A stretch of 40,401 nt of DNA from contig JAHEEG010000015.1 of NCBI GenBank assembly GCA_024640825.1, positions 1-40,401 of the forward strand, in the 5' to 3' direction. Source of the DNA: Gammaproteobacteria bacterium. GTDB lineage: Bacteria; Pseudomonadota; Gammaproteobacteria; Pseudomonadales; Azotimanducaceae. Under the pieces are notes generated by a model. That model was not told where the DNA came from and made no database searches. It saw only the letters and a list, made by a program, of their open reading frames with translations. How positions within the stretch are numbered: position 1 is the stretch's first letter; each line of letters begins with the position of its first letter. Of this stretch, positions 17,564 to 28,315 are shown piece by piece. Made by a program: the position numbers and the translations under genes.

Positions 17564-19480
17564 TTGTCAGATATGGGAAAAAATTTGTTGCTCTGGCTGA
17601 TCATCGCGGCGGTGCTGCTGACGGTGTTCAACAATTTCAATGTCAAGCCCGAGCCCGAAACGCTGAGTTACTCAGATTTCATCCAGCAGGTGCGCAGCGA
17701 TGAAGTGCTGCAGGTTGAGATCGATGGCCTCATCATCGATGGCATGCGTCGCAGCGGTGAGGCGTTCCAGGTAGTTCGTCCGGGCATTGACGACCAGAAG
17801 CTGCTTGACGATCTGTATAACCATAATGTCGAGATTATGGGCAAGCTGCCTGAGCAACAAAGCATCTGGGCGCAACTGCTGATTGCCAGCTTCCCAATAC
17901 TCATCATCATCGCCGTTTTCATGCTGTTCATGCGCCAGATGCAGGGTGGCGGTGGCGGCCGCGGCGGACCCATGGCGTTCGGCAAGAGCAAGGCCAAGCT
18001 GCTGTCTGAAGATCAGATAAAGACGACGTTCGCAGATGTGGCGGGGGTCGATGAAGCCAAAGAGGACGTGCAGGAACTGGTCGAATTCCTCCGCGATCCG
18101 GGCAAGTTTCAGCGCCTGGGTGGGCGGATACCCCGAGGCATTCTGATGGTGGGCCAGCCGGGTACCGGTAAGACGCTGCTGGCCAAGGCCATTGCGGGCG
18201 AGGCCAAGGTGCCTTTCTTTTCCATCTCGGGCTCGGACTTTGTAGAAATGTTTGTCGGCGTTGGCGCTTCCCGGGTGAGGGACATGTTCGAGCAGGCCAA
18301 GAAATCTGCCCCGTGCATCATCTTCATCGACGAGATTGATGCCGTTGGCCGGCACAGGGGCGCTGGTCTGGGCGGCGGGCACGACGAGCGGGAGCAGACG
18401 CTGAACCAGCTTCTCGTAGAGATGGATGGTTTTGAGGGCAATGATGGCATCATCGTCATTGCCGCAACCAACCGACCGGACGTTCTGGATCCAGCGCTGT
18501 TGCGCCCGGGCAGGTTTGACCGGCAGGTTGTGGTCGCCTTGCCGGATATCCGGGGCCGTGAGCAGATTCTCAAAGTTCACATGCGGAAGGTGCCGGTGTC
18601 CGACGACGTTGATGCGGCGATTATCGCCCGGGGTACACCCGGATTTTCCGGCGCTGATCTGGCGAACCTGGTTAACGAAGCGGCTCTGTTCGCGGCCAGA
18701 GCTGGAAAGCGCCTGGTGGAAATGATCGAGTTCGAGAAGGCCAAGGACAAAATCATGATGGGCGCTGAGCGCAAATCAATGGTCATGTCCGATAAGGAAA
18801 AGCTCAATACCGCCTATCATGAGGCCGGGCATGCAATCATTGGTCGGCTCATGCCTGACCACGATCCGGTATACAAGGTCAGCATCATTCCTCGGGGTCG
18901 AGCTCTTGGGGTCACCATGTTCCTGCCCGAAGAGGATCGCTACAGCCTCAGCCGTCAGAGCATCAAAAGCCAGATCTGCAGCCTGTTCGGCGGCAGAATT
19001 GCGGAGGAGATGATTCTCGGTGCGGACTACGTAACAACCGGGGCCTCCAACGATATCGAGCGGGCGACCCGACTGGCACGGAGCATGGTTACCAAGTGGG
19101 GCCTGTCTGCGCGAATGGGGCCCATCATGTATGACGAGGACGACGGTGAGGTCTTTTTGGGCATGTCTGCTGGTGTGAAACCGAAGCCCGTTTCCGATGA
19201 TACCGCCAAAGAAATTGACGAAGAAGTTCGCAAGATAATTGATGAGTGCTACGAGACCGCTGAGCGGCTGCTGGAGGAGAACAAGGACAAGCTTCATGCC
19301 ATGGCCGAGGCGCTGGTGGAGTATGAAACCATAAACGCCGACCAGATCGACGACATCATGGCTGGCGCCAGGCCGAGGGAACCCGGCAGCACCCCGCCGG
19401 GGCCCGGCAAAGCATCCGGCAAGGTGGGGGATGACACCGCGGGTGAGTCTCCAATCGGAGGCCCAGCCGAAGAGCACTGA
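17564..19480 (+). CDS. ftsH: ATP-dependent zinc metalloprotease FtsH
   Basis: FtsH is the essential inner-membrane AAA+ protease that degrades sigma-32, LpxC and misassembled membrane proteins in known bacteria. The 638-residue product has two membrane segments ([17 protein letters not shown] near the start; [17 protein letters not shown] around residue 110) flanking a periplasmic domain. Walker A is GQPGTGKT (about 197-204), with Gln where Pro is usual. Walker B is [12 protein letters not shown], the second region of homology is in [20 protein letters not shown], and the zinc site is HEAGH (about 419-423). The start is TTG at 17564 ((M)[10 protein letters not shown], matching E. coli MSDMAKNL) with AGGA 7 bases upstream. 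The tail is Gly/Pro-rich. Confidence 0.97.
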   Translation: MSDMGKNLLLWLIIAAVLLTVFNNFNVKPEPETLSYSDFIQQVRSDEVLQVEIDGLIIDGMRRSGEAFQVVRPGIDDQKLLDDLYNHNVEIMGKLPEQQSIWAQLLIASFPILIIIAVFMLFMRQMQGGGGGRGGPMAFGKSKAKLLSEDQIKTTFADVAGVDEAKEDVQELVEFLRDPGKFQRLGGRIPRGILMVGQPGTGKTLLAKAIAGEAKVPFFSISGSDFVEMFVGVGASRVRDMFEQAKKSAPCIIFIDEIDAVGRHRGAGLGGGHDEREQTLNQLLVEMDGFEGNDGIIVIAATNRPDVLDPALLRPGRFDRQVVVALPDIRGREQILKVHMRKVPVSDDVDAAIIARGTPGFSGADLANLVNEAALFAARAGKRLVEMIEFEKAKDKIMMGAERKSMVMSDKEKLNTAYHEAGHAIIGRLMPDHDPVYKVSIIPRGRALGVTMFLPEEDRYSLSRQSIKSQICSLFGGRIAEEMILGADYVTTGASNDIERATRLARSMVTKWGLSARMGPIMYDEDDGEVFLGMSAGVKPKPVSDDTAKEIDEEVRKIIDECYETAERLLEENKDKLHAMAEALVEYETINADQIDDIMAGARPREPGSTPPGPGKASGKVGDDTAGESPIGGPAEEH

Positions 19481-19521
19481 AGCCGGGTCCGCAGCGCGCT
19501 TTCTGGCAGGAAGTGCAACGG

Positions 19522-20373
19522 GTGACGAGAACGCTGAACTGTGCCCGGCGGCCGTTGGATCTTCAGCGGCCACGGGTCATGGGCATCCTCAATATCACCC
19601 CGGATTCTTTCTCCGATGGGGGCTGGCTCTATAGACAGGGCGTGGACCTCGGGCGTGTGACGGAAGTCGCTTGCGCCATGATTGAAGCCGGCGCCGACCT
19701 GCTAGACATTGGCGGTGAATCTACCCGCCCAGGTGCCGAACCCGTCTCCTACAGCGAAGAATGCAGACGCGTCATACCCGCCCTCGAGCGGTTGCTCGAG
19801 CTGGATGTCATCGTTTCAATCGACACCCGCAAACCGGCCGTTGCCAAGATGGCGATCCAAGCCGGCGTGCATCTCGTAAACGACGTCTCGGGCATGACCA
19901 ATCCGGACATGATCGAGACCGTCGCCGACAGCGATGTCGCCGTTTGTGTCATGCATATGCAGGGAGAGCCGGGCACCATGCAGGCAGATCCGCGCTATGA
20001 TGATGTTGTATGCGATATTCGGGGCTTTCTGGCCCGGCAAGTGGACCGATGTCTGAGGGCAGGTATTGGGCTGGATCGGCTGGTTCTCGATCCCGGGTTT
20101 GGTTTCGGCAAGAATATTGATCATAATCTGGCTCTGCTCCGTAACCTGTCAGAGGTGAAAGTGCATGATCTGCCGCTGCTTGTCGGCCTTTCGCGCAAGC
20201 GCATGATTGGCACGCTTACCGGTCGCGGTATGGAAGACAGGATGGTCGGAAGTGTTGCGGCGGCGATGCTGGCGGTGCAGCGGGGCGCGGACATTCTTCG
20301 GGTGCATGACGTAGGCGCTACTATCGACGCGCTTAAGGTCCTTGCGGCAGTGGATACGCCAAGGCTGATGTGA
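19522..20373 (+). CDS. folP: Dihydropteroate synthase FolP
   Basis: FolP condenses p-aminobenzoate with dihydropterin pyrophosphate in folate synthesis and is the sulfonamide target. The product of about 283 residues is a TIM barrel with [58 protein letters not shown] and [11 protein letters not shown]. Two in-frame GTG codons, 19513 and 19522, can start it. AGGA at 19508-19511 is too close for the first and 10 bases from the second, so I prefer 19522. It lies 41 bases after ftsH, the conserved ftsH-folP-glmM order. Confidence 0.96.
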   Translation: MTRTLNCARRPLDLQRPRVMGILNITPDSFSDGGWLYRQGVDLGRVTEVACAMIEAGADLLDIGGESTRPGAEPVSYSEECRRVIPALERLLELDVIVSIDTRKPAVAKMAIQAGVHLVNDVSGMTNPDMIETVADSDVAVCVMHMQGEPGTMQADPRYDDVVCDIRGFLARQVDRCLRAGIGLDRLVLDPGFGFGKNIDHNLALLRNLSEVKVHDLPLLVGLSRKRMIGTLTGRGMEDRMVGSVAAAMLAVQRGADILRVHDVGATIDALKVLAAVDTPRLM

Positions 20374-20440
20374 CATGGGGCGAACCAGCGGGTTATCTGG
20401 ATCGGCCATCGTAGAGAAATGCACGGGAGAGCATAGCAGC

Positions 20441-21772
20441 GTGAGTAGAAAATACTTCGGTACCGATGGCATTCGGGGCCGCGTTGGCCAGTTTCCAATT
20501 ACGCCCGAATTCTGCCTTCGATTAGGCTGGGCGGTGGGAAAGGTGTTCGCCCGTCATGGTGAAAGCCATGTTCTGATCGGCAAGGACACGCGGATATCAG
20601 GCTATATGCTGGAGTCGGTGCTTGAGTCGGGTCTCGCTTCCGCAGGCGCCAACGTCAGCCTGCTGGGGCCTATGCCGACCCCGGCAGTCGCTTATCTCAC
20701 GAGAACTTTGCGCGCGGATGCGGGCATAGTCATCAGCGCTTCCCACAACCCTTACTTTGACAACGGCATCAAGTTCTTCGACCGGGACGGTAACAAGCTG
20801 CCCGATGCGGTGGAGCATGAGATAGAAGAGCAGTTGGGCGCGGAAATGGCGTGCGTGGATTCCGACCGTCTGGGCAAGGCAAGCCGTATCGGAGACGCTG
20901 CCGGCCGATACATCGAGTTCTGCAAGGCTACGGTCAGTCGAGGTTTCAACCTGCGGGGCCTCAAGGTCGTTCTGGATTGCGCCCATGGCGCCACCTACCA
21001 CGTGGCGCCCGGTGTATTCGAGGAGTTAGGTGCGGAAATCACCGTGGTTGGTGCTGCTCCCAACGGCACCAACATCAATGACGGTTGCGGCTCTACGCAC
21101 ACAGATCTGCTGGCCCGCACCGTGGTGGAATCGGGCGCGGACGTTGGCATCGCGTTCGATGGTGATGGTGATCGTCTGCTGATGGTGGACGCTAAGGGAC
21201 AAGCTGTGGATGGCGATGAGCTGTTGTACATCATTGCCCGACACAGGGCGGCAAACGGCACCCTGGTGGGCGGCGTGGTTGGCACCGTCATGACCAACCT
21301 GGGCCTGGAGCTGTCGCTTAACAAGCTTGGCATTCCCTTCGAACGCGCCAAGGTCGGAGATCGCTACGTGCTCGAGCAGTTGAATGCGCGGGGTTGGCAG
21401 CTGGGTGGCGAATCGTCAGGGCACATTGTCTGTCTGGACCTTACAACCACGGGAGATGCCATCGTGGCCGCTCTGCAGGTGCTCATACCCATGGTCGATG
21501 CTCAGCAGGGTCTGGCGGATCTCAAGCAGGGGCTTTCCAAACTGCCGCAGACCATGATCAACGTCGAAGTCCCCGACCCGGCCGGGCAGGCTGGATGTGC
21601 GTCGGTGGTTCGGGCCATCGAGCAGAAGAATCAGCTGCTAAAAGGACGCGGTCGGGTGCTGGTGCGACCCTCGGGTACGGAGCCGGTGATCCGGGTCATG
21701 GTGGAGGGCGAGGATGCCAATGAGGTGGACAGTGTTGCCAGAGAGCTTGCGGAAGTCGTCCGGGTAGCTTGA
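20441..21772 (+). CDS. glmM: Phosphoglucosamine mutase GlmM
   Basis: GlmM converts glucosamine-6-phosphate to glucosamine-1-phosphate for UDP-GlcNAc, peptidoglycan and LPS. The 443-residue product starts (M)[15 protein letters not shown]. The phosphoserine loop is [16 protein letters not shown], with Ser101 as the catalytic serine. The metal loop is [13 protein letters not shown], the sugar-binding segment GESSGHIV, and the phosphate-binding end [18 protein letters not shown] at 20441 is chosen from the family N-terminus, with GGGAGA about 10 bases upstream; the open frame reaches back to folP without similarity. Confidence 0.98.
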   Translation: MSRKYFGTDGIRGRVGQFPITPEFCLRLGWAVGKVFARHGESHVLIGKDTRISGYMLESVLESGLASAGANVSLLGPMPTPAVAYLTRTLRADAGIVISASHNPYFDNGIKFFDRDGNKLPDAVEHEIEEQLGAEMACVDSDRLGKASRIGDAAGRYIEFCKATVSRGFNLRGLKVVLDCAHGATYHVAPGVFEELGAEITVVGAAPNGTNINDGCGSTHTDLLARTVVESGADVGIAFDGDGDRLLMVDAKGQAVDGDELLYIIARHRAANGTLVGGVVGTVMTNLGLELSLNKLGIPFERAKVGDRYVLEQLNARGWQLGGESSGHIVCLDLTTTGDAIVAALQVLIPMVDAQQGLADLKQGLSKLPQTMINVEVPDPAGQAGCASVVRAIEQKNQLLKGRGRVLVRPSGTEPVIRVMVEGEDANEVDSVARELAEVVRVA

Positions 21773-21890
21773 ACGCGCAGATTCATTGTCTGCAACTCCC
21801 TGATCCCTTAACATTGCGCGCCCTTAGGACGCCGGACGCTTTGGCCAGTGCCAGGCGGCCGGGTCATCAGATGGAGCTCGATGCCTCGCC

Positions 21891-22664
21891 GTGCGACAGT
21901 CGCTGGTAGCAGGAAACTGGAAGATGCATGGCGACAGGGCCTTCATTGAGGCGTTTGTCCATGCGTTGCGGTCGGCCGATCTGCCGGCGGACGTTGAAGT
22001 GCTCCTGTTCCCTCCAGCCACTTACCTGAACGAGCTAAAGACGTTGCTGGAAGGAACGGCTGTCGGCGTTGGCGCGCAGAATCTGCATCCGGAACCGAAA
22101 GGCGCTTTCACGGGCGAGGTTGCGGCCGAGATGATCTCGGATCTGGGGGTTGCCTGGACGCTCGTCGGGCACTCCGAACGGCGTCAGATGTTTGGTGAGT
22201 CTGATGACCTCGTGGCGAGAAAGTATCAGGCCGCGCTGCGAGCTGGACTGCGCCCCATCCTCTGCGTAGGAGAAACCCTTGCGGAGCGGGAAGCGGGCAA
22301 CGCGAGATCGGTGGTTGAGCGTCAGCTGGGCACGGTAATCGGTGCGGTCGATCAGCCTGGCATCCTGGCGAGCGTGGTGGCTTATGAGCCGGTCTGGGCC
22401 ATAGGCACGGGAAGAACGGCGACCCCGGCTCAGGCTCAGGAGATGCATGCGACGATACGCGCGCAACTTGCGGATGTGTCGCCTGCAACGGCCGATAGGG
22501 TACCTATTCTCTACGGCGGGAGCGTAAAGCCGGACAACGCGGCGGAGTTGTTTGCGCAGTCGGACATAGATGGTGGCCTGGTAGGTGGGGCTTCGCTGGA
22601 GGCGGTAAGTTTTGCCGCTATCGTGGCGGCCGCCTCGCAGAAGTCGGCTTCTCGAAGCGCTTGA
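21891..22664 (+). CDS. tpiA: Triosephosphate isomerase
   Basis: TpiA interconverts dihydroxyacetone phosphate and glyceraldehyde 3-phosphate. The 257-residue TIM barrel has the substrate Lys in LVAGNWKMHG, the electrophilic His in LVGHSERR, the catalytic Glu in AYEPVWAIGTG, the flexible loop right after it, and the phosphate-binding end LYGGSVKPDNA and GGLVGGASL. The start is GTG 21891. The position between glmM and secG matches Pseudomonas and differs from E. coli. The 118-base gap before it holds no clear promoter. Confidence 0.98.
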   Translation: MRQSLVAGNWKMHGDRAFIEAFVHALRSADLPADVEVLLFPPATYLNELKTLLEGTAVGVGAQNLHPEPKGAFTGEVAAEMISDLGVAWTLVGHSERRQMFGESDDLVARKYQAALRAGLRPILCVGETLAEREAGNARSVVERQLGTVIGAVDQPGILASVVAYEPVWAIGTGRTATPAQAQEMHATIRAQLADVSPATADRVPILYGGSVKPDNAAELFAQSDIDGGLVGGASLEAVSFAAIVAAASQKSASRSA

Positions 22665-22752
22665 AAAGGTATTCAAGCGGCACATCCTACACGGTGCAGG
22701 CCCTGCAGAGGTGATGCACGGGCTTGAGAACTGAGACGAAGGAATAGAAACC

Positions 22753-23136
22753 ATGACCATTGTGAATCTGGAGACCATTCTGCTGCTGCTTCTGGTGGCG
22801 GATGCTATAGCGCTGGCTGCGCTGGTGCTCCTGCAGCAGGGCAAAGGCGCGGACGTGGGGGCCGCATTCGGCAGCGGGTCTGCGAACACAGTATTTGGCG
22901 GAGCGGGATCGGCATCTTTTCTTACCAAGCTCACGGCCTGGCTCTCGATTGGCTTTTTCGTGATAGCTTTTGGTCTCGCGTACACGGCGAAAGAGCGGGC
23001 CGCTACCGAAAGCACGTTAGGCGTTCCACAAATTTCGGTGCCTGAGGCTCAGCCATCTCAGGCGGAAGGCCAGATGGAAGAAGAGTTGTTGACTCCAGAG
23101 CCGGAAAGTGTAGATTCCGACATCCCGGATGTATGA
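22753..23136 (+). CDS. secG: Preprotein translocase subunit SecG
   Basis: SecG is the small auxiliary subunit of the SecYEG channel in the inner membrane. The 127-residue protein has two membrane helices (LETILLLLLVADAIALAALV and LTAWLSIGFFVIAFGLAYT) joined by the conserved cytoplasmic loop QQGKGADVGAAFG and FGGAGSASFLTKLT. The acidic Glu/Pro-rich C-terminal tail is variable in this family. GAAGGAA precedes ATG 22753. It is followed after 8 bases by a tRNA-Leu gene, the conserved secG-leuU arrangement. Confidence 0.97.
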   Translation: MTIVNLETILLLLLVADAIALAALVLLQQGKGADVGAAFGSGSANTVFGGAGSASFLTKLTAWLSIGFFVIAFGLAYTAKERAATESTLGVPQISVPEAQPSQAEGQMEEELLTPEPESVDSDIPDV

Positions 23137-23144
23137 CGGGAATC

Positions 23145-23231
23145 GCCGAAGTGGTGAAATTGGTAGACACGCTACCTTGAGGGGGTAGTGGGCTAACGCC
23201 CGTGGAGGTTCGAGTCCTCTCTTCGGCACCA
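23145..23231 (+). tRNA. tRNA-Leu (anticodon GAG)
   Basis: An 87-base gene with acceptor stem GCCGAAG / CTTCGGC, anticodon stem-loop CTACC-TTGAGGG-GGTAG giving anticodon GAG, the long variable arm typical of class II tRNAs, T-loop GGTTCGAGTCC, discriminator A, and an encoded 3' CCA (23229-23231). It begins 8 bases after secG and is probably cotranscribed with it, equivalent to E. coli leuU. Confidence 0.96.
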
Positions 23232-23312
23232 TCCAGTGGATAGCAGCTCCGGTCGGCAATCCATGAACCTCAAACCTCGCCTTCATGTCTGCAGTGCGCG
23301 TTACAACGCAGG

Positions 23313-23341
23313 TTGCGGCGCGCATCGGTCCTCTCTATAAT
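23313..23341 (+). promoter_or_regulatory. Sigma-70 promoter of the initiator tRNA
   Basis: TTGCGG (23313-23318), a 17-base spacer, and a perfect TATAAT (23336-23341) lie 13 bases before the tRNA. The region after the -10 is TTGCGCTCGC; a GC-rich discriminator of this kind is typical of growth-rate/stringently controlled stable-RNA promoters. The initiator tRNA therefore has its own promoter as well as possible read-through from secG/tRNA-Leu. Confidence 0.7.
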
Positions 23342-23354
23342 TTGCGCTCGCTGA

Positions 23355-23431
<77 letters not shown>

Positions 23432-23445
23432 AAGGATTTCTTGAG

Positions 23446-23466
23446 GCCCCACTTCCGGGGCTTTTT
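23446..23466 (+). terminator. Rho-independent terminator after tRNA-fMet
   Basis: GCCCC (23446-23450), the loop ACTTCC, and GGGGC (23457-23461) form a stable stem followed at once by TTTTT (23462-23466). It lies 14 bases after the tRNA and should end most stable-RNA transcripts before the rimP operon. Confidence 0.85.
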
Positions 23467-23633
23467 AGTCACAGGGGTCCGAGGGTTGAGGGTATCGAAT
23501 CGCTGATCTACCGGTCAGCAGGTACGGTGACCTTTACTTCCGGGCTCAAGTATCCTGACGGTGGCTACCGCGTTTCGGCCGGTGGCTCATGGCTTTCAGC
23601 AAGGACCTGTCAATACAGGCGGCGCTGGAAGGG

Positions 23634-23658
23634 AAAAATGGGCGTATGCCCATTTTTT
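23634..23658 (+). terminator. Leader terminator/attenuator of the rimP-nusA operon
   Basis: AAAAATGGGC (23634-23643) and GCCCATTTTT (23648-23657) form a 10-bp stem with a 4-base loop (GTAT) and a T-run, about 30 bases before rimP. A terminator-like hairpin of this form in the leader is a known feature of the rimP-nusA operon in enterobacteria. A smaller upstream hairpin CCTGT-CAAT-ACAGG (23606-23619) may be part of the same leader. NusA, encoded downstream, affects termination, so attenuation is plausible here but inferred. Confidence 0.7.
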
Positions 23659-23686
23659 GTTTGGCTCGGAGAAATCTGAACGCGCT

Positions 23687-24145
23687 TTGAACAGAAAGGA
23701 ACAGGAGATAGAAGCTCTGCTGACACCTGCCGTTGAGGCACTCGACTGCGAGCTTTGGGGCGTGGAGTACATGTCTCAAGGCAGGCATTCGAAATTGCGC
23801 CTTTACATAGAGCGGCCGGATGGCGTTTCTATAGAAGATTGCGAGCGCGTCAGCCGCGAAGCCAGTGATCTGTTAGACGTCGAAGATCTGGTTTCGGAAA
23901 GCTACACGCTGGAAGTCTCCTCCCCCGGCATGGACCGCATCCTATTCAAACCGGCCCACTTCGCAAGCAACGTTGGGCAGCAGGTGGATGTAAGACTGCA
24001 CTTTCCGTTTGAAGGCAGGAAGCGTTTCGTCGGTTTCCTGGCGGGTTTCGAGGACCAAGAAGCCGCTGTAAGGGTGGAAGACGAAGAGTATTTGCTACCC
24101 ATAGAGAATATTCAGCGGGCGAGACTTGTCCCGCAGTTTGATTGA
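23687..24145 (+). CDS. rimP: Ribosome maturation factor RimP
   Basis: RimP is needed for maturation of the 30S ribosomal subunit. The 152-residue product has the RimP N-terminal domain (ALDCELWGVEYMSQG, LRLYIERPDGVSIEDCERVS, YTLEVSSPGMDRILFKPAHF) and the C-terminal SH3-like domain ending LLPIENIQRARLVPQFD. TTG 23687 ((M)NRKEQEIEALLTP) is chosen because it fits the family start; the ribosome-binding site is poor (GGAGA 14 bases upstream). The open frame extends upstream through the leader hairpin, which argues against earlier starts. First gene of the nusA-infB operon. Confidence 0.93.
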   Translation: MNRKEQEIEALLTPAVEALDCELWGVEYMSQGRHSKLRLYIERPDGVSIEDCERVSREASDLLDVEDLVSESYTLEVSSPGMDRILFKPAHFASNVGQQVDVRLHFPFEGRKRFVGFLAGFEDQEAAVRVEDEEYLLPIENIQRARLVPQFD

Positions 24146-24175
24146 GATCGGTTACTACAGAGGGCCAACCGACAA

Positions 24176-25717
24176 ATGAGTAAAGAAGTGCTTCTGGTCG
24201 TGGAATCCGTTTCCCACGAAAAAGGCGTTCCCAAGGACGTCATATTCGGGGCGATCGAACTCGCACTGGCCACCGCCACCAAGAAGCGTTATGACGAGAA
24301 CGCTGAATTCCGGGTAGCCATCGATCGAGAAACCGGTGAGTACGAGACCTACCGCGTATGGGAAATTGCTGATCCAGACGAAGTCGTTGAGGCAGATCAC
24401 GACCTGGAAGACGAGGAAGAGCCGAGGAAGTGGAACCCGGCTGCCCAGTTGACGCTTGAGGAAGCTAGGCAGCGCGAACCCGGCGCCGTGCTGGGCGGGG
24501 TTATCGAAGAGCCCGTGGACTCCGTGGAGTTCGGCCGCATTGCTGCGCAAACGGCGAAACAGGTGATCGTTCAGAAGGTGCGGGAAGCGGAGCGATCGCA
24601 AGTCGTCGATGCCTATCTGCCGAGAGTTGGCGAGCTCGTCAGCGGCACGGTAAAGAAGCTGGGCCGGGACAGCATCATCATTGATCTTGGAAACAATGCC
24701 GAAGGTCTGCTCACCCGAGAACATCTGATCCCACGGGAAACGTTCCGCGTGGGCGATCGTCTGCGGGCGTTGCTTCTCGAAGTTCGACCCGAGAATCGGG
24801 GTCCTCAGTTGATCTTCACACGCACCTCTCCTCGGATGCTCGTCGAGTTGTTCAAGATCGAAGTGCCTGAAATATCTGAGGACGTCATCGAGATTCGCGG
24901 TGCTGCCCGGGATCCAGGGTCGCGGGCGAAGATAGCGGTCAAAACCAACGACGGCCGCATCGATCCCGTAGGCGCCTGCGTTGGCATGCGCGGCTCACGT
25001 GTTCAGGCGGTTTCCGGCGAGCTGGCGGGAGAGCGAATTGATATCGTGTTGTGGGACGACAACCCGGCCCAACTGGTCATCAACGCCATGGCCCCGGCAG
25101 AAGTCGAATCTATTGTCATGGACGAAGAATCCGGCACCATGGACCTGGCGGTAGGTGAAGACAATCTCGCTCAGGCCATCGGCCGCGGCGGGCAGAATGT
25201 GCGGCTTGCCAGCGAGCTTACGGGCTGGACACTCAACATCATGACTGAGGAAGACGCGGTCGCTAAGCAGGAAGAGGAAGCCAACCGGCTGATCGCTGAC
25301 TTCATGGGCGCGCTTTCCGTCGACGAAGACGTAGCCGGGGTGCTGGTCGAAGAAGGTTTCACGACGCTTGAAGAGATTGCCTACGTGCCGCTGGAAGAGA
25401 TGACGAATATCGAAGGTTTCGACGAGGAAATTGTTCAGGAACTCCGCAACCGTGCAAAGGACGCGCTGCTGACCAAAGCCATTGCCAGCGAAGAATTGCT
25501 GGGTGAAAAGGAGCCGGCTGAAGATCTGCTCAACATGGCGGGCATGGATCGTCACCTGGCATATCTGCTTGCCAGCAACGACGTGATCACCATGGAGGAT
25601 CTTGCCGAACTGGCGATTCCCGATCTTCTGGATATCGCTGAAGATCTCGGTGAGGAAAGGGCGGCAGAGTTGATCATGACGGCTCGTGCGCCTTGGTTCG
25701 AAGAAGCCGGAGAATAA
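24176..25717 (+). CDS. nusA: Transcription termination/antitermination factor NusA
   Basis: NusA binds RNA polymerase and modulates pausing, termination and antitermination. The 513-residue product has the N-terminal polymerase-binding domain ([20 protein letters not shown]), an S1 domain near residue 135-200 ([19 protein letters not shown]), two KH domains ([14 protein letters not shown] and [18 protein letters not shown]), and two acidic helix-hairpin-helix repeats in the C-terminal third, as in E. coli. It is 30 bases downstream of rimP. Confidence 0.99.
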   Translation: MSKEVLLVVESVSHEKGVPKDVIFGAIELALATATKKRYDENAEFRVAIDRETGEYETYRVWEIADPDEVVEADHDLEDEEEPRKWNPAAQLTLEEARQREPGAVLGGVIEEPVDSVEFGRIAAQTAKQVIVQKVREAERSQVVDAYLPRVGELVSGTVKKLGRDSIIIDLGNNAEGLLTREHLIPRETFRVGDRLRALLLEVRPENRGPQLIFTRTSPRMLVELFKIEVPEISEDVIEIRGAARDPGSRAKIAVKTNDGRIDPVGACVGMRGSRVQAVSGELAGERIDIVLWDDNPAQLVINAMAPAEVESIVMDEESGTMDLAVGEDNLAQAIGRGGQNVRLASELTGWTLNIMTEEDAVAKQEEEANRLIADFMGALSVDEDVAGVLVEEGFTTLEEIAYVPLEEMTNIEGFDEEIVQELRNRAKDALLTKAIASEELLGEKEPAEDLLNMAGMDRHLAYLLASNDVITMEDLAELAIPDLLDIAEDLGEERAAELIMTARAPWFEEAGE

Positions 25718-25739
25718 CAGCCTTAGAAGGGGAAACGGC

Positions 25740-28310
25740 ATGTCAGATGTCACAGTGAAACAACTGGCAGAATCGGTCCGCGCCCCCGTGGACCGGCTGC
25801 TCAAACAGATGCAGGAAGCGGGTCTGCCTCACACCGGGGAAGATCAGTCGGTATCAGAGGATCAGAAGCAGGAGCTTCTCGCTTTCCTGAAACGCAGTCA
25901 CGGCTCCGATGAAAGCGGTCAGAAAAAGATCACGCTGAAACGGAAAACCGTGGGAACGTTGAAATCCGGCCAGGGCCGGGCCGGACGTGCGGTTACCGTG
26001 GAGGTACGCAAGAAGCGCACTTACGTCAGACGCGCAGAAACCGAAGCTGCAGCCGCTGAGGGTGCGGAGGCAGAGGCAGAGGCTGAAGCGCAGCGGGCGC
26101 CAAGCGCGCTCGAGTTGGAAGCCCAGCGAATCCGTGAGGAGGATCTTGCCCGCAAGGCGGCGGAAGAAGAGGTCCAGCGTAAAGAAGCAGAGCGCAAAGA
26201 GGAAGAAGAGCGTCAACGTGCAGAGGCCCTGGCGGAAGCCAAGCGAAAGGCTGAGGAGGCAAGCGCGCAGGCAGAGCCTGTTTCTCAGGAAGCACCGACC
26301 AAAGCGGAGGAGGTTCCGTTAACGCCGGAGAAGCTCGCAGAGGCGGCTGCAGAGGCGCAGGCAAAGGTTCAGGCTACAGAAAAAGGCGGGAAGCGAGGCA
26401 AGGGACGCGAGCGGGACCGAGGTCGTGATGCGCAGCCTGAACGTGGACGTCGACGGGAACTGTCGCTGAAATCCGAGCGTCGCGGCCGTCGCCGTCAGAC
26501 GTCCCCGGTGCTTAAGCTGGACCAGCAGGGCGGCGAGTTCAAACCCACGGATTTCATCGCCCGAGAGGTCGACATCCCTGATGTTATTAGCGTTGGGGAT
26601 CTGGCTCAGAGAATGTCGGTCAAGGCCGGTGAAGTCATCAAGACCCTGATGGGGCTCGGGGTCATGGCGAACATCAACCAGAGTGTGGATCAGGAAACGG
26701 CCATTCTCATAGTTGAAGAGATGGGTCACATCCCCAGGGCGATCCACGCTGACGCCATTGAGCATGCCTTTGACAAATCCATGAAAGTGGAGGGCGAAGA
26801 GTCACCTCGGGCGCCTGTGGTTACCGTGATGGGCCACGTGGATCACGGTAAGACCTCACTGCTGGATTACATCCGCAAGAGCCGGGTAACCAGCGGCGAG
26901 GCAGGCGGGATCACGCAGCACATAGGCGCTTACCGCGTCGACAGCGCGCACGGGAAAATCACCTTCATAGACACGCCCGGCCACGCGGCTTTTACGGCAA
27001 TGCGGGCTCGGGGCGCGCAATCGACGGATATCGTCATTCTCGTAGTGGCGGCGGATGACGGTGTGATGCCTCAGACAGAAGAGGCGATCCAGCATGCTCG
27101 AGCCGCCGGTGTGCCCATCGTGGTGGCGATCAACAAGATAGACCTCGAGGGTGCCGACCCGGACCGGGTAACCAATGAGTTGGCAGCCAAAAACGTGGTT
27201 CCTGAAGATTGGGGCGGCGACACGCAGTTCGTGAAAGTTTCCGCCGTCACCGGTGAGGGTATTGATTCGCTTCTGGAAGCCGTGCTTCTGCAGTCGGAAA
27301 TACTCGAGCTCAAAGCAGTACCCGAAGCGGCAGGGCGGGGTGTGGTCGTCGAGTCTCGCCTTGATCGGGGCCGCGGACCGGTCGCCACCGTGCTGGTGCA
27401 GAACGGCACTTTACGGCAGGGCGACGTGCTTATTGCCGGAGAGCACTACGGGCGGGTTCGCGCCATGCTCGACGAGTTTGGTGATCAGGTTAAGGAAGCC
27501 GGTCCCTCCACGCCCGTGGAGGTGCTGGGGCTCAATGGCACGCCCGCTGCGGGAGACGAATTCTCCGTAGCAACCGATGAGCGTACGGCCCGGGAGCTCG
27601 CCCAGTTCCGTACGGACAAAAGCCAGGAGCAGCGTGTTGCTCAACAGCAGGCCGCGAAGCTGGACAATATGTTTGCCAACATGGGTGCTGGCGAGAAGCG
27701 CGTTCTCAAGATCGTTCTCAAGGCCGATGTCAGAGGCAGCCTCGAGGCCATCACGCAGGCGCTGGCAGACATGGGCAACGAAGAGGTGTCCGTCAACGTG
27801 CTTGGTAGCGGAGTCGGCGGCATCACGGAGACGGACGCCACTATGGCGATGACGTACGGCGCGGCGGTGTTCGGATTCAACGTTCGAGCCGACGCTGCAG
27901 CTAAGGCCACTATCGAGCGAGAGGGCATCGATCTTCGTTATTACAGCGTGATTTACGAGCTGCTGGATGACGTCAAGCAGGTTCTCTCAGGCATGCTCTC
28001 TCCGGAGATTCGCGAAGAAATCGTTGGCATCGCCGAGGTTCGTGACGTATTCCGTTCACCGCGCTACGGCCTGGTTGCCGGATGTATGGTGGTAGAGGGG
28101 TCTGTCTTTCGCAATAAGCCTATCCGGGTGCTTCGCGATAACGTCGTTATTTTCGAAGGCGAGCTTGAGTCGCTGCGCCGGTTCAAAGATGACGTATCGG
28201 AGGTGAGGTCGGGAACCGAGTGTGGCATCGGCGTGCGAAACTACAATGATGTCCGGCCGGGCGATCTCATCGAGGTGTTCGAAACGAAAGAGGTGGCGAG
28301 AGCGCTTTAG
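25740..28310 (+). CDS. infB: Translation initiation factor IF-2
   Basis: IF-2 is the GTPase that brings initiator tRNA to the 30S subunit and promotes subunit joining. The 856-residue product begins with an IF2-N domain ([20 protein letters not shown]). A long charged Ala/Glu/Arg-rich disordered region (about residues 95-270) follows, then a second IF2-N-like segment. The G domain has G1 [12 protein letters not shown]3 DTPGHAAF and G4 NKID. Domains II-IV end [13 protein letters not shown] 25740 is chosen for AAGGGG 7 bases upstream; upstream codons overlap the end of nusA. Confidence 0.98.
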   Translation: MSDVTVKQLAESVRAPVDRLLKQMQEAGLPHTGEDQSVSEDQKQELLAFLKRSHGSDESGQKKITLKRKTVGTLKSGQGRAGRAVTVEVRKKRTYVRRAETEAAAAEGAEAEAEAEAQRAPSALELEAQRIREEDLARKAAEEEVQRKEAERKEEEERQRAEALAEAKRKAEEASAQAEPVSQEAPTKAEEVPLTPEKLAEAAAEAQAKVQATEKGGKRGKGRERDRGRDAQPERGRRRELSLKSERRGRRRQTSPVLKLDQQGGEFKPTDFIAREVDIPDVISVGDLAQRMSVKAGEVIKTLMGLGVMANINQSVDQETAILIVEEMGHIPRAIHADAIEHAFDKSMKVEGEESPRAPVVTVMGHVDHGKTSLLDYIRKSRVTSGEAGGITQHIGAYRVDSAHGKITFIDTPGHAAFTAMRARGAQSTDIVILVVAADDGVMPQTEEAIQHARAAGVPIVVAINKIDLEGADPDRVTNELAAKNVVPEDWGGDTQFVKVSAVTGEGIDSLLEAVLLQSEILELKAVPEAAGRGVVVESRLDRGRGPVATVLVQNGTLRQGDVLIAGEHYGRVRAMLDEFGDQVKEAGPSTPVEVLGLNGTPAAGDEFSVATDERTARELAQFRTDKSQEQRVAQQQAAKLDNMFANMGAGEKRVLKIVLKADVRGSLEAITQALADMGNEEVSVNVLGSGVGGITETDATMAMTYGAAVFGFNVRADAAAKATIEREGIDLRYYSVIYELLDDVKQVLSGMLSPEIREEIVGIAEVRDVFRSPRYGLVAGCMVVEGSVFRNKPIRVLRDNVVIFEGELESLRRFKDDVSEVRSGTECGIGVRNYNDVRPGDLIEVFETKEVARAL

Positions 28311-28315
28311 TCCCT

